64,000 bases of DNA from Candolleomyces eurysporus (Eukaryota; Basidiomycota; Agaricomycetes; Agaricales; Psathyrellaceae), in contig JANBPK010000807.1 in NCBI GenBank assembly GCA_027579435.1, positions 248,001 through 312,000 of the forward strand, read 5' to 3'. The notes under the pieces were generated by a model, which made no database searches, had not been told where the DNA came from, and worked only from the letters and a program-made list of their open reading frames with translations. Shown piece after piece: positions 22,901 through 35,260 of the stretch; positions within the stretch are counted from its first letter, which is position 1, and every line of letters starts with the position of its first letter. The position numbers and the translations under genes are program-made.

Positions 22901-25653
22901 GGTATTTCTCGGTGCCGAGCGCTTGAACACGTTCCCTTGCCGCGATACTTTTTTCATTTGAAATCGATGAAATATTGATGCTGACGAGAATCTTCTTCTT
23001 CCACTGCTCACTTTTAGCGGTCGAATCAATAAAGTGGCTCTGCACCATTATATGAACTTCTTTGACTTCACCGGCTTGAGGCTCGATCTTGCATTCAGGT
23101 CGGTGCCTATTCCTACCCTCTTTTTCATTTCGGGTAATTATACTCAAGCTCGATCACTCTCCTTCCCTGGTGTGCTGCAGACGGTTATGTGCGAAACTCT
23201 TCCTCAAGGGCGAAACACAACAAGTTGATCGAATCCTTGAAGAGTTCAGCAAACGTTATTGGGAATGTAATCCCGGTGGAGTGTACGGGAGTGCCAGTGA
23301 GTTAATTTTTCGTTTTCTTTCGTACCCTCAAAATTTTTTCTACTGTTTCATTCTTCCGATCGCCACATCCCCGAAGCTCGGACAATCTGAACGCTTGGCT
23401 AATACTGATACCCTTCCCTTTTCCCCTGTGACTGTGTACAGATATCGTCCATGCGGTGTCCTACTCGCTGCTGCTACTCAATACCGATCTGCACGTTGCC
23501 GATCTGTCAACGCGGATGTCGCGCAGTCAGTTCGTGAAGAACACACTGACGGCAATTCAAACCCAAGTGAACCCTTCGTCACCGGAAACACTCTCATCGT
23601 CGTCTGCGGATTTAACTTCGTATGATGATTGTAGTGTTAGAGGCACTTCGGAGGAGACTGACGGTACTACTACCGTGAGATCGAAAAGGAGTGATAGCAT
23701 TGCGAGTTGGAGTAGTGTATCGAGGGATATGGCTACGGGTTTCCCGGTATCGCCTTCTATTGCGAGTGGTGTGACTGGTAGCACACCGTCGTTCCATATC
23801 TCGGGTACGAACGATGGGTCCACGCCGTCTTCAACTCAGACATATGGTCGTGCATGGGAGCTAGAAATGGAATCACTGCTGAAGGTAAGCGGACATTAAT
23901 GCTCTCAATCTGGATCGGTTCTCTAATGATACCTTGATCAGGAAATGTATAATGCCATCAAGAGCCAACAGATCCTTCAGCCTGTGGCTTCAAGTCTGGG
24001 CCGATCGTCAATGTCCTCATTGAGTCCAGGAGGTGCTGGTGTTCTGAGAAACCGCAGTTTGCGCGCCAATCAGCAGGATCGTTTGACCACTTTGAAGAGA
24101 GGCAGCATTCGGGGCTTGCAGTCCATTCTAAGCGCCCAAGCTGGCGCCAGTCCGTATTCGAGCAATAGCAGTATCGATGGACGAGTCAGTCCTTCACCGA
24201 GCTTCGCAACGTCTCAACTCGAGGTACGTAGGAGGACGATCCTTGATCAGAGTCAGTATTCTGACCTCGTTCTAGGGCATGTATGGTTCGAGTTCATCGT
24301 TCCTCAACCCCACCCTTGGCTTTGCCTCGAATCTCTCGCATACTATCATCAAAGAGGCACAGGAAGACGACGATCGAAGTATCCGAAGCGCCAACTCCGA
24401 TTCGACTACGATCAGTATATCAGACGAAGAGCTTGCTTTGCTCGGCGCTCCATGGGCCAAGGAGGGTATGCTCTGCAGGAAGCAGTACTGGGAGGCAACT
24501 GGGAAACGAGCCAAGGACAAGACCTGGCTTGACGTATTCGTCGTCATTCAAAAGGGCGAACTCAACATGTTCGTTTTCGGGGATCATACCTCTGGTGGAT
24601 CGGGTACCTTCGGTGGTGGCAATTGGCTGGCCAATGCCAACTCCGTCGGCACAGTGCACCTGGCTCATTCCCTGGCCCATCCATTACCACCACCTGGATA
24701 CAATCGACAGAGGCCGCACTGTATGGTGCTGACGCTCTCCAATGGTGGAGTGTATTTCTTCCAAGCGGGAACAGAAGAACTCGTCAATGAGTGGGTGTCC
24801 ACCTGCAATTACTGGGCTGCACGAACGAGCAAGGAACCACTGGCCGGTGGAGTCTCGAATATGGAATATGGCTGGAACCGTGTAGTCGACCTTCACGGTC
24901 ACCGAACCTCGACTTCCCACTCTCCTTCTCAGACCGACCTGAGAGATCCCGACCCGAGCGACAGTGTCAGTGTCAAGAGTGGCAAGAGTGGGCATAGCAA
25001 GTTTAGATGGCGAGGCGATGGCCCTGCGACCGTGAGGGGTCCGCCTTCACCATGGTCTGACAAGATTTTCATCAACGATTGGAAACCACCGATGCCTCCC
25101 GCTGTTTCCAGCGTCCATGATGAAGAAACCCAGCTGGAAGCTCTTCGCAAGCACGTTTCGTCTATGAAGAAGGATTTGGAGATGCACAACGAGTTGAGAG
25201 AGCCTCTCACGGCATTGGTGAGGATTTTGATTCCTTTCCGGATAACAGGCATCGTAACTAAATTATTCTCTGTAGTATCAGCCCCGTACTGCCAATGCTA
25301 TGAAGGCGCATAGTAATTGGGAAAAGAAGTCTCAATACCTATTGACTGAAATCGTCAAGTATGACTCCTACATCGACTCACTTCAAGCGGCCATGTCTTT
25401 GCGCTTGAAGAAGCGAGGAGAGAAGGGTTAGTCCTCATGTTCAGTGTACAATTATTTCCGTCCTGACTTCAGTGTGTTTCTTATAGCTCTGGAGCGTGCA
25501 CTCAACGGAGTCAACTCTGTAGACGACCAACCAAACAAAAAATACACTGGCCCTGAGGAAGAAACGATTGATGAGGAGGTTGAACCTCTCACCCCTGGCC
25601 CGAGACAAAACTTCGCTGGCGATGTTCCACCAAGCACGTCGCGGAATGACTGA
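19982..25653 (+). CDS. Arf guanine-nucleotide exchange factor, Sec7 and PH domains (Syt1-like)
   Basis: This large protein should activate Arf-type GTPases at membranes. The ATG at 19982 (MPLQPNRRQPQQPS) was chosen because the frame further upstream lacks an ATG. The first ~800 residues are disordered and Ser/Pro/Asn-rich. The Sec7 domain follows: LPKEKIAEWLGGL (near 22815-22855), then GRINKVALHHYMNFFDFTGL, then the glutamic-finger segment LFLKGETQQVDRIL (Glu codon 23212-23214) and SYSLLLLNTDLHVADLS, in several small exons. After a Ser-rich spacer comes a PH domain (WAKEGMLCRKQYWEATGKRA through EELVNEWVSTCNYWAAR, about 24440-24825) with a loop insertion, then a coiled C-terminus (EALRKHVSSMKKDLEMHN). 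The stop is at 25651-25653. The N at 22355 falls in an intron. The order matches fungal Syt1-like GEFs. The family is certain; the start and the splicing around 22314-22635 are less so. Confidence 0.88.
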
Positions 25654-26760
25654 GACAACTTTTTCACCGTCATTCCCTTCCAATCTTGCNGCACTTTTTG
25701 ATGTACATTGACGATATCATGCTCCTGCAGATCATATACCACCTACTGATGAGCTATGTATGATTTACAACGTACGCTAATCCTTCTTAATCTGTTTCCA
25801 GTACCTTGTTTTTATTTTTGCATTCTTTGTGGAGCTTCCTTGTACGATTTTTTTTTATACCACGGAATTCCTCCAGAATCAGATTTCCATTCTTGCACTT
25901 TGTCCCCTTGAATCCGTGGAATAAGTCCGTCGACAATCACCTGCAAGTTATTTTCCGCGATGACGCTCATCGGACACCCTTATTCCATCGCTTCTCTCAG
26001 CTCCCACTATTAGATGTGCCGACAACGAATTACAAATGCCAACAGGACACTACATTTGCATCAACTTAGGGTCAGTGCGGCGCATCAATTGATGCCTCCC
26101 CTTAATAGAACCCCCCGAACTTGAACTTGAAGTAGAGAGTCGGGACAAGATCGCGCTACCCTTTAACTACTCCCCCAAAACAGTGGAAACACTAATTCAC
26201 AAGTGGCTCATCCCAGGGAGTCGGTGTCGCACCTCATACCTGGAATCTGGCCATATTCATAGATCGAGATAAGCAGCATCTCTTTCCCAGTCTACAGTCA
26301 ATAATCCACACCCGGTCCTCGACCCAGCAGCAGCGTGTAGGTGATAACGAGTTCCTGGTCGTTGGTGACGGCCTTTGGGTTTGAGGGGGTACCGGAAACG
26401 GCTTACTGAAGCCGAAAACGGGTCCTAGGCAATGGTACCCACCGGAGTTTACGCGCGAATCTATCGCTTTGAACCTACAGCATTCTGAAGGCCGGGTCGA
26501 GATAAGAACATGGAATGACCAGAGACCATATGCGCATCACAACTCCAAGCGTTATCTCGATGATCGCACCCTGCTTCTATCCTGAATTTCCTGAAATAGA
26601 ACAAACGGTATTACAAGTATCCTGGGTGGGTTATATCGTGCCAGTATCCTAAAGCTTACCGAGACGCCCATCAATCGCAACGCTCAGGGGAACCCAGTCG
26701 TGTCTGTACTTGAAAGAAGCAAAGGATAAAGCAGCAAAAGGCATAATAAGAATGTCACTC
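25654..26760. other. Convergent intergenic region, Sec7-PH / BRE4-like
   Basis: About 1.1 kb between two converging genes, with an N at 25690 that, unlike the others, is not beside a homopolymer. I see no gene, tRNA or repeat. Confidence 0.4.
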
Positions 26761-29700
26761 TCAAGAAACGTACTCGATAATCCTGTCCCTCTCCTGCCCC
26801 TCATTGAACAGGGCATCAAATGATTCTGAGCTGTCCCCGATAACACCGAAAGCGCTCTGGAGCATTCGACCGAGTTTCTCGACGCCTTCAGTCACACCTT
26901 TCATCGCGATGGCATAGGCGAAGAATAGCAATTGACGGGAGCCTTTAACGTCCCGATTCTTCACCACTTCCAGCTGGCGGATTGCAGTAATCTGGATTGT
27001 CAATGGTACGGGATGTCAGAGAGGTATTATGCGAGATTCAAAGGGGCGGGACGTACGAGCTTTTGCCGTGATTTCTCGGCAGGAGGCAGATAAGGTGGCA
27101 GGGGTGCCTTCAGTCGGAAAGCAGATGCTAGGATCGAGAAACCGAGGATGACATTTCCAACCATTTCATGCCGCTCTTTGTTGACTGGCATAATGAAGTC
27201 CTTACGGACGCTCTGTTCCACATTGAGGAGCATATCAAAGAAAAGAGAATGACCCTGTGGCTTACCGTGTACCATTCTTCTCGTGTAGTGACGCAACGCA
27301 TGCTATGCAACCTATCCAGTATCGTCTGCAGACTCGTGAGGATATCCCGGTACAGTTTCACAGGGAATGGCCCTTTGAGACGTGGCTCTAGTTGCGCTTG
27401 TGCCAATAGATTTTGAAGCTCAATAAGCTTGATTTGCAAATGCAGCTCCCTAAATGTTGTCTAAGTCATGGACTGGGATGAATAGGAAAGATTTCGCACA
27501 TAGCCATGAATTCGTGAATAGAGTTGTGGAGCCTTGATATTTGAACATTGCGCCCGACCAAGGAGCTACCTTCAGGACGTCCTTCATCTTGTTCATGGTG
27601 ATCTCCATTGTACTCGGGCGCGAATGAGTTCGATGCAACGAGACGCGTATACAGCCAGCCGATGTTCAAGCAGAATCTGAGTAATTTATCAACAAATCGG
27701 TGAAGACGACGAATGATCATGAGACTTACTCTCCCAAGGCCTGAGTCAACTCCTTTCTGGCCTCTGATGGCCACCAAATCCTTGAAGCTATCAAAGCCCA
27801 GAGGACACCTACGATGACAGCCAAAGCACGGTCTATAGCAATCTCCCATACGCCAACGTCATCGTCATAGTCCCGGAGATTATAGCTAGCATAGTAGATT
27901 GTGAACACCACATTGAGTCAACGAGGATGTTGGGAAGATGACTGACCGGTATAAGCATGTCAGGTTGTAAGTAAGCAGAATAAATCTTGCGGCGGAGAGG
28001 TGTTTAGGCCGCGTCACTGCGACATAGAAGCAAGGCAGAGAGAAGAAGAAGCCAAAGATAGAGAGAACGACAGCATTCTCAGGGAATATGGTGAATACCG
28101 CGGCGGCTACCACAGCTCCGACTCTGTGAATAATTGGTCAGGATACCGATGGAAGACTTAATGCCAGGTACGTACAGTGTCCCAAGAACTCTCTGCAGAC
28201 TGAGGATATTGGTCTAGGAGTAAAAGTTAGCTGGATAATGAAGGCAAAAGGCTAAAGTAAGCCGTACCGCGCCAATGGTAGGAGACATTACGATAAAAGT
28301 CTGTAAGAATGTCAATAGGAGCATCATGTCAAGGTAGAAAAATACGTACCGATACCAGTGCCCAATCCCCTTGGTTCTCAACGAAGAACTGTCTCGTCTC
28401 ATCGAAGAAAGCAGGAGAAGCGAGTAACGCAATAGCTAAGCCAGCTCTCATGGCGAACTTGACGTTGCGCTCCTTCAACAACTTCCCAACTTCCCATAGG
28501 CTGTATTTGACCTTTCCCCAAAGCGACAGACTATCTCGAGATGGGGTTTGGACCGTATCCGGGGCGTGTGGTTGAACCTTTGGGAAGAACGGATGCGCTA
28601 CTCGGTGTTGGGGTATCATAAAGCCTAGGATGTGTAAGATAGGTGACAGCAACTCAAGTTGGAAAATACACACTCAAGCTACGAGAGATACCAGCGGTTC
28701 TTGGTTGACTGTCTCCAGACTCGCTTTTAAACCAAAGCCGAACCAAGGCGATTCTCCTGGCCACAGAAGAGGACACGCGACTCCAGAAAGAACGTTGCAG
28801 TATACGGCGACGCTCGTAGGCGTAGATTCTTTCCATGGCATCCACGAGCGAAATGAGCTCCTCAGCGAATTCTTGAAGAGTGAAGATAAAGCTGAAGCCG
28901 GGTAAGCAATACGGTCAACAGATGCGCGGCACAGAGACACCCACAAGTAGACAAGGAAAACGTGCTCGCTTTCGTCTGTCAGCAGGTTGTTATCATCGTC
29001 CCTTTGCCACGTTTCACTGTTGCCTGCAAGCATTCCGACCGGGGATACTGGGGAAGAGGCACTCGCTCCTTTCCTGTAAATTCGAAGTAGAGCGTGGTTG
29101 GAGGTGCTTTCAAAGCGAAGAAGAGCAGCTTCAATGCCTTCTGCCATCTCGATAAAATCCTGTGGTTGCAAAATGTCTCGTGCCCGCAAATTCTGACTTT
29201 TAGCTTTCAAAAATGCAACCTTGAGCTTCTTGAAAGTACGACTGCAAGCGCCCTACAATCAGCAAGGGTTAGCTGGGTTAAAATGCAAACAAGATGCTTA
29301 TTCTGGACATACCGATAGACCTTTAAGAGGGGGACCAAGATCGTCCACTAGGTCACCGAACATTTCGGAAGCGGCATTTAAGATGGCACTTGAGTCGTCG
29401 TCGACAGCTTTTGCCTTGCCCAAGGGATCGCGTTGTTGAGATAGCCCTGCTTTAGTAAACTCGTGCTGCAGGCTCAAACCACTCCGAAGTCCATTCAAGT
29501 GCTGAGCCAGACGATTCATACTATCGACCGCATCTTCATAGCCACGGTGGCTGGCAAATTCGTTCTTGAGAATGCTGCCCCCNTTTCGACCCGACGCCGA
29601 ACTCGCCTTCGAGATTGAAGTCCCGATACATCCATTCGCTTTGTGCTTCGCCCAGATCTTTCTTTAAGCTGGTGAAACTGTTCTGATGGTTTTGAACGGC

Positions 29701-31295
29701 CTGTTGCAGTTTGCTGGCATCTCGCGTGTCGTCCTCCAGCAGAAAGAGTTTGGTTAGCATGGAAAGCACGGTTGAGAAAGAGTCCAGCGTCTTGATCATG
29801 TTCGCCTGAAGGTTTGAGGTTGCACTCTGAGGCCATATGAAGTAGCAGACTAGGTTGGAAATCATCGAGCCGCAGAGGACGATGGCAGTTACTTGGAAGA
29901 GTGTCGCCCACCCTCCTTCTTTCACGACACTACCAAAGAGCGATTTAGCTGCAGTGAGGAACCTCTATGCGAGACACCTACACAACGAAAATGATAATAG
30001 CCATCGTGCTGCATGCTACGCACGCTGTTAGCAATCTAATGGAGTACGACCGGCCTTGCGTGCACACCTGTGTTGAACGATGGGTTGTTCTAACAAACAT
30101 TTAACATTTGGTACGCCTATCGTTAAGTTATTCTTGCTCACCATCCAAACTTTAAAGAACGCAATAACACTCATGCTAATGCCAATCCATGCGAGCACGA
30201 TGGCATCTGCGAGCCATTCCCATCCAGGTTTCAATTCGAACCACCAATACATGGCCATAGAGCCCATGCAAACAAAGGCAGAGTATATCAAACCCAAGAG
30301 CACAAACAAGTCTGCTTCAATCATGCCACCCATGGTTTTAGCAGGATTGAAATATACAGCGCTTTGGACGGCGAAAGAATGAGTATATGCGCCTTAACTT
30401 TGATTTATTGGTTGGAACTCACATAGTAGCGACCATGTGTCCACTAGGAAGAGGCAACCGCTTCTCCCCATCGTTTTTATACGACACGAGGCCGCTGAAC
30501 AGGGTCGACAGGTGAGGCTCGAAAGTGAAGAGGGACGCGATGAAGTACGCAATCGCACACTTGAGCATATTGCGGTAGGCAATGGACAAGGGGGGGGAAG
30601 AAGGATGAGAACCATCTCCACAAACGATATGCACGGCTGTCTTCTTCATCGTCAGAAGTGGGTGTAGGAGAATCTTCCAAGTCTGTGTCGTCATCGGAAT
30701 CGTCGGAATTGTAGTCCGTCTCAACATGTCCGTTCTCGCCAGGTGTCCACGGTCCAAAACTTGGCCTGCGTTCTTGTTCCGGAGACCGTACGGTGGAATA
30801 TTGGAAGAGACTGCTTGACTCCGGCACGTTGCGAGCGCCAGGACTTCTGTTTCTCGCTCCTAACCGGAGGAGGGAGGTACGAGTCCTGATTAAGGGGTCG
30901 CTGTTGTTTGGAGGTAGCTGGCCCTCATCTTCCATCAACTGGCCGAACACGGTCCATTGGTGCTCGGTGCGTAAGGATGTGCCCGCCTGATCGTCGCGTT
31001 GTGCCTGGCGTCGTCGTGCAATTACCGGCGTTGATGCACTTCTCTTCCCGGAGCGTGGTGCAACTTCCGACGTCCCATCTAAATGAATGGCGGGCCTTCC
31101 TATTCCAGGGCTTCTGTGTGAAGAAGAAATACCGTAGTCTGTCGGGGGTGAGCCGTGGAAGACGACTGGGTCATCGCTTGCTGTCGACGTCGGCATTACA
31201 CTGACATGCGCCAACTCGTCGTCGTCCAGTCGCAGATTACTGTTACGACTTGAAGGTCGAGAATATAGTTCCGCTGGAAGGCTCAGCGAGTCCAT
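26761..31295 (-). CDS. Large multi-pass membrane protein, fungal ER transporter/BRE4 type (FUSC superfamily)
   Basis: This is a putative efflux or ER transporter related to yeast Bre4 (brefeldin A sensitivity) and the aromatic-acid exporter fold. The start is ATG 31295. A ~220-residue disordered acidic N-terminus is followed by a first 6-TM block (IAYRNMLKCAIAYFIASLF; MGGMIEADLFVLLGLIYSAF; WATLFQVTAIVLCG), a helical soluble region (SNLQANMIKTLDSFSTVLSM), and a second TM block (KFAMRAGLAIALLASPAF; NAVVLSIFGFFFSLPCFYVA; RALAVIVGVLWALIASR). A conserved soluble C-terminus ends RDRIIEYVS. Many short introns interrupt it. Two frame breaks look artificial: eight G at 30590-30597, where seven would join the N-terminus to the first helix, and N 29583, whose removal joins EGEFGVGSK to the following helix. 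The superfamily call is firm; substrate and membrane are unknown. Confidence 0.85.
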
Positions 31296-32062
31296 GGAAC
31301 CGACGTCGTGAATGGAGAGGGGATTGAGCGCCCGAACTCATGTCATCATGACGAATCACCCCTATTTTGGGCATTTGCCACCTTTAATCATTTTGATGTT
31401 CAAGCTCAAGGCCAGGCCAATGATTCGAGCAAGTACAACTGGTTCAAGATTAACGAAACTAGGTCTAACAGTAGTACCGGTAATGTAACTACGGTTTGAC
31501 TAGCAAACAAAAGGTTCCAAACCTAAGGATACAAAACTATTTAACTGCTTGGTAAACATCGATAGCTGCGCGCGTATATAAGCGTCCATGTATCGTCCGT
31601 AAGCTATGTAAAAACCCAGTGTCCATCGAGTCCGTTCCTCGAGAATATCAAACTAGTGGGCTATGTATCATGAAGGGGTCGTAAAGAAGGGGTGGCCAAT
31701 GTCCGGTGAAAGGTCCGTGTCCGTGTCGTAAAAAACTACAGAAATTCAAAGGAATGTGGTGTAAACGGATAGGACTAGAAAAGCCTAGGCAAAAAGAGTT
31801 GTATCTGGATATCACGCAGAGTCCGCTAGATGCCTAATTAAAATAGAAAGGTGAAGGGGGACACAAAAAAAAAACAAAAAGGAAGTTAGAAGAAGAAAAA
31901 AACAACCAAGGAATGTGGAAGTGAGATTAGAAGAACGGAACGGCGGCCAAATAGGTTCAGAATAGACGACGGCGAGTTGGAGCACTCAAGGCAATCGCTT
32001 CTGAACCCTCGACAAAGCAGGAACTGGCCAAGAATCAGCACAGAGCATAGAAAAAGGCAGTG
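31296..32062. other. Intergenic, BRE4-like promoter / Zn2Cys6 3' end
   Basis: An A-rich stretch with poly(A) runs lies at about 31860-31915. No gene is recognised; short plus-strand frames such as 31308-31499 lack support. Confidence 0.4.
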
Positions 32063-34159
32063 TTACGCACCAACGACGGGGAAGTGTAGGCTGATCGTGG
32101 TCATGGCAAATGCGAAGGTTGTGAGCTCAGCACAGACATCGGAGGTATCGGAGGGAGGCCACGACATCTCGAGACGATCCAGTCTTGAGATGACGCTGTC
32201 AGCGACCCAGGACCAGCAAGGCTATGCACGAGATTAGATTGAATCGCTATAATTAACACATTGTCAAAAGAAAATGACATACCCCAATGACAGGGTCAAG
32301 GAAACCGAATTCCTTCTCTCCAATACTCTTGATCATCGAAGCGCAGATTCGGGCAGCCTGAGCGCACTTTTCGTTCGACGTCTGGTTCTCAGCCGCGAAA
32401 AAGCGATGCAAGAAGATGACTGCGGTCTGCGCAAGGGTGTGAGCTACGATCGTGGAGTACTTCTCTTCCAAGAGCAATGTGTCCAGCTGATCAATTGGCA
32501 TCAGCGTAGAACAAAAGAGGGCGATGACATGCTCAAGGTTGTTGATCTCCTCGATGAATTGTGCAGAAACCTTCATGCCTGCAAGAACGTTCAGTCCGCT
32601 GGAAACTCTAATACATAGATGGACATTAAGACAACTGACCAGGGTAACACTTGTCCGCCAGCCGGTGAGCTTGTGACAGAAGAGCGGATGCTTTCACGCG
32701 AAGTGCTGCGGACGAGAAACCATTCGCAGAGATCGAACCGGAAAGGAAGGTCTGGATCGTCGGAACTTGACTACTGCTGACGTGGCCCTAGATGATAAAT
32801 GATACCGTCAAAACGCTAATTACAATCCATCACAATACAGAATACATACCAGCTTGTATTCAGCGATTTCTTGAGGCCAGGGGGCAGTGATCATAGAACG
32901 AGGTGCAGGACCGTCGGTTAAGACGGGTTGTTTCTGCAAAACGACGGACCAGCATCGATCCAGGTTGAATACTTGCCAGAACGCGAAAATCCGTTCTGCC
33001 TCGTAGGCACCAGCCTTCATGCACTTCACATCCTCCAAATCACTCTGCTTTCCAAGGCGAAGCTGGTCTGCCAGGGCTGCTGCAGCACTTGCGTGGTATG
33101 CACCCTCTGCAAGGCGTCCATTCGACAAGAAGTACATGGACAAAAGGCATGACGCTCGGATGGCATCGATGAAATTGCCAGTTTGCAGAGCATCGGGCAG
33201 GGCATCGAGTGACAGCTGAAGGTAGTGGTCTTCGTTCTGGCTGAGAGGTTCGGGCCTTGAGACGAAGCAAGCCCAAAGGTAGATGGCATTCAAGAACGTG
33301 GAGTGGCGTTGCTCAGTGATGGGAAGGGCGACGCTCTGGCGCAGACTCTCCATATCGATTTCCAGCCCGCATTGTCGGGCATGGGGAGCGAAAATATCCA
33401 GCCTATGGAACATCAGAAAAATCAGCGCCGGAAACGAGGATACAGCAATAAATTGATCTCACAACATGACGGAAGCATCAGTAGATGGCTGGAATGGGGA
33501 ATGACGCTCATCGAAAAACATGTCGTGCAGTGAAGGGCCGCCCATGAGAGGGGAAGCAGCGCCCTGTAACTGACTCCATGAAGTAGATGGAGAAGCTGAT
33601 GAATCTGTCAAATGAGAGCACCAACGACAGTCAGCCAGGCCGTCAAATCACTGGACTCATACACTTACCCGAGGCTGTCGGGAAAGCTGACAAGTAGGTG
33701 CTGTCGGGAGAACCAAAAGAGTCGGGGGAGGATCCAGAAAAATCATGGGGGTCGAACAGCATCACGGACGCTGGGACACCGCTGGGAGTCTCCAATTCAC
33801 GGACTCGGTCTTCGAGCTTTGAGATAGTCTCCTTGAGCAACTGGGTCCTTGTCTTTCCCTTTCCATCGTCGTACTCGCATCCGTCTCCTTTCTTGGCGCG
33901 AACGCACTGTTGGCAAGCTGGCTTAACGCCATCGCACTTCTACTCGAGTTGTTAGCGAATTCGAATGCGGGTTAAAGGCTTAAGTGTCCGTACCATCTTC
34001 CTCTTCCTATAATAGCCACAGAACCAAGTCAAACCCCATCCGGCGCCACTCATATTACCGCGAACTCTGAAATTCTACGCACCTGCAACGAAGGCATGCT
34101 TTGCCTCTCTGCAAAGTTGCAGCAGTTCCTGCTCTGTCGGGTGTTGGCTTGTTGGCCAT
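32063..34159 (-). CDS. Zn(II)2Cys6 fungal transcription factor
   Basis: This is a nuclear DNA-binding regulator. The start is ATG 34159 (MANKPTPDRAGTAATLQRG). The binuclear cluster ACLRCRKRKM/KCDG, PACQQC and GDGC is spread over three exons; the middle one is only 13 nt. All six cysteines are present. A leucine-rich linker coiled coil follows (LLKETISKLEDRVRELE), then a disordered region with DPHDFSGSSPDSFGSP, then the fungal-specific middle homology region starting RLDIFAPHARQCGLEID, with ASCLLSMYFLSNGRLAEGAY and AERIFAFWQVFNLDRCWSVV. The last exon encodes a C-terminus ending SLHFPVVGA, with TAA at 32063-32065. The target pathway cannot be read from sequence: its neighbours are a membrane transporter and Afi1, and no biosynthetic cluster is near. 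Confidence 0.88.
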
Positions 34160-35260
34160 TATTAGCTTTGTTCTCTTCTAAAATATTGACGAGTTTAGTT
34201 ATTGTGTCGGGGTGGTTGGTTGAGTCGATTGTGCGGAGAGCTATACTCAATCCGCTGGGAGACGATAGTAACAAACGCGCAAAAATAGCGAAAAAAAANG
34301 GAAAGAAAAAANGAAGATGAAGGTTGAAAGAAAGAAACGATTCCTAAATAGAGATTCCGCTTTTCAGCGCCTTATAGCTGCATCCACACAGCCCCAGATT
34401 CGCCTCCCGGGTCTGATGTGAAGGATAAATTTGGACGTGGCCTGAATGTTATCTCCATTCGTACCAGTACACACCGCGTTTTGAAACAAGCAAAAATTTA
34501 ATGAGTCGTCATGCTGGCAACCTCGCTGGGTTCAAACCAGCCTCGGAACGTTGGATTGCTGAGTGCATGTGCGTATTATATTACCAAGTCCGCATCTCCG
34601 TCCCGCCGTTATGCTATGCAGGAACCACCAGCCGGATTGATTCTCATCACGGGCAAAAATGCCCGTCTTTCTGCCAATTCTTCTTTCGTCAGATTATTAA
34701 AAACACGAAGATAAAGAGGTTCAAGAAGCTGCGGATACAATAAGTTAATCACATACAACTAATAATACAAAGGTGCATTCATTGAAGACTTTGCAGCGGA
34801 ACCACAACATTGCACTCGACCTCGGAAGTTCTGCCGTTAGACATCCCGGAGGTCACAACGCCCGAGTCCGATCGTACCAGCGTCGGCCGGTGCCTAGACA
34901 ACGGCCATTGGGCCACATGCTCAAGACCCTGAAAAAGGCAACATCCAAACGGTCTCTGCAATGATCAGTAAGTGCTGTAAAATCCCCCACAACCGTTGTT
35001 GCCTGGATGAGCTGAACGGTAAAGTCAACCCTTCCGAATTCGAAGACATAGCAATCTTGTAGATCCTCTGATTACTCTCACAGAAGTCTGTACGAAACAA
35101 ATACTATACAAGCTCGCACGTCAATGCGAAACAGTAAACAAAAGCCGAATAAAAACCGCAAGTCACCCCTGGTCAGGAAGCAGGTAGGCAGTAAGACATG
35201 GAAAAGTGGATAAAAGTACGTCACGGTACGAGTGTACACCGCACTGCGCAGCTCATAAAA
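34160..35260. other. Intergenic, Zn2Cys6 promoter / Afi1-like 3' end
   Basis: About 1.1 kb with Ns at 34299 and 34312 at the ends of poly(A) runs close to the Zn2Cys6 start. No gene, tRNA or repeat seen. Confidence 0.4.
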
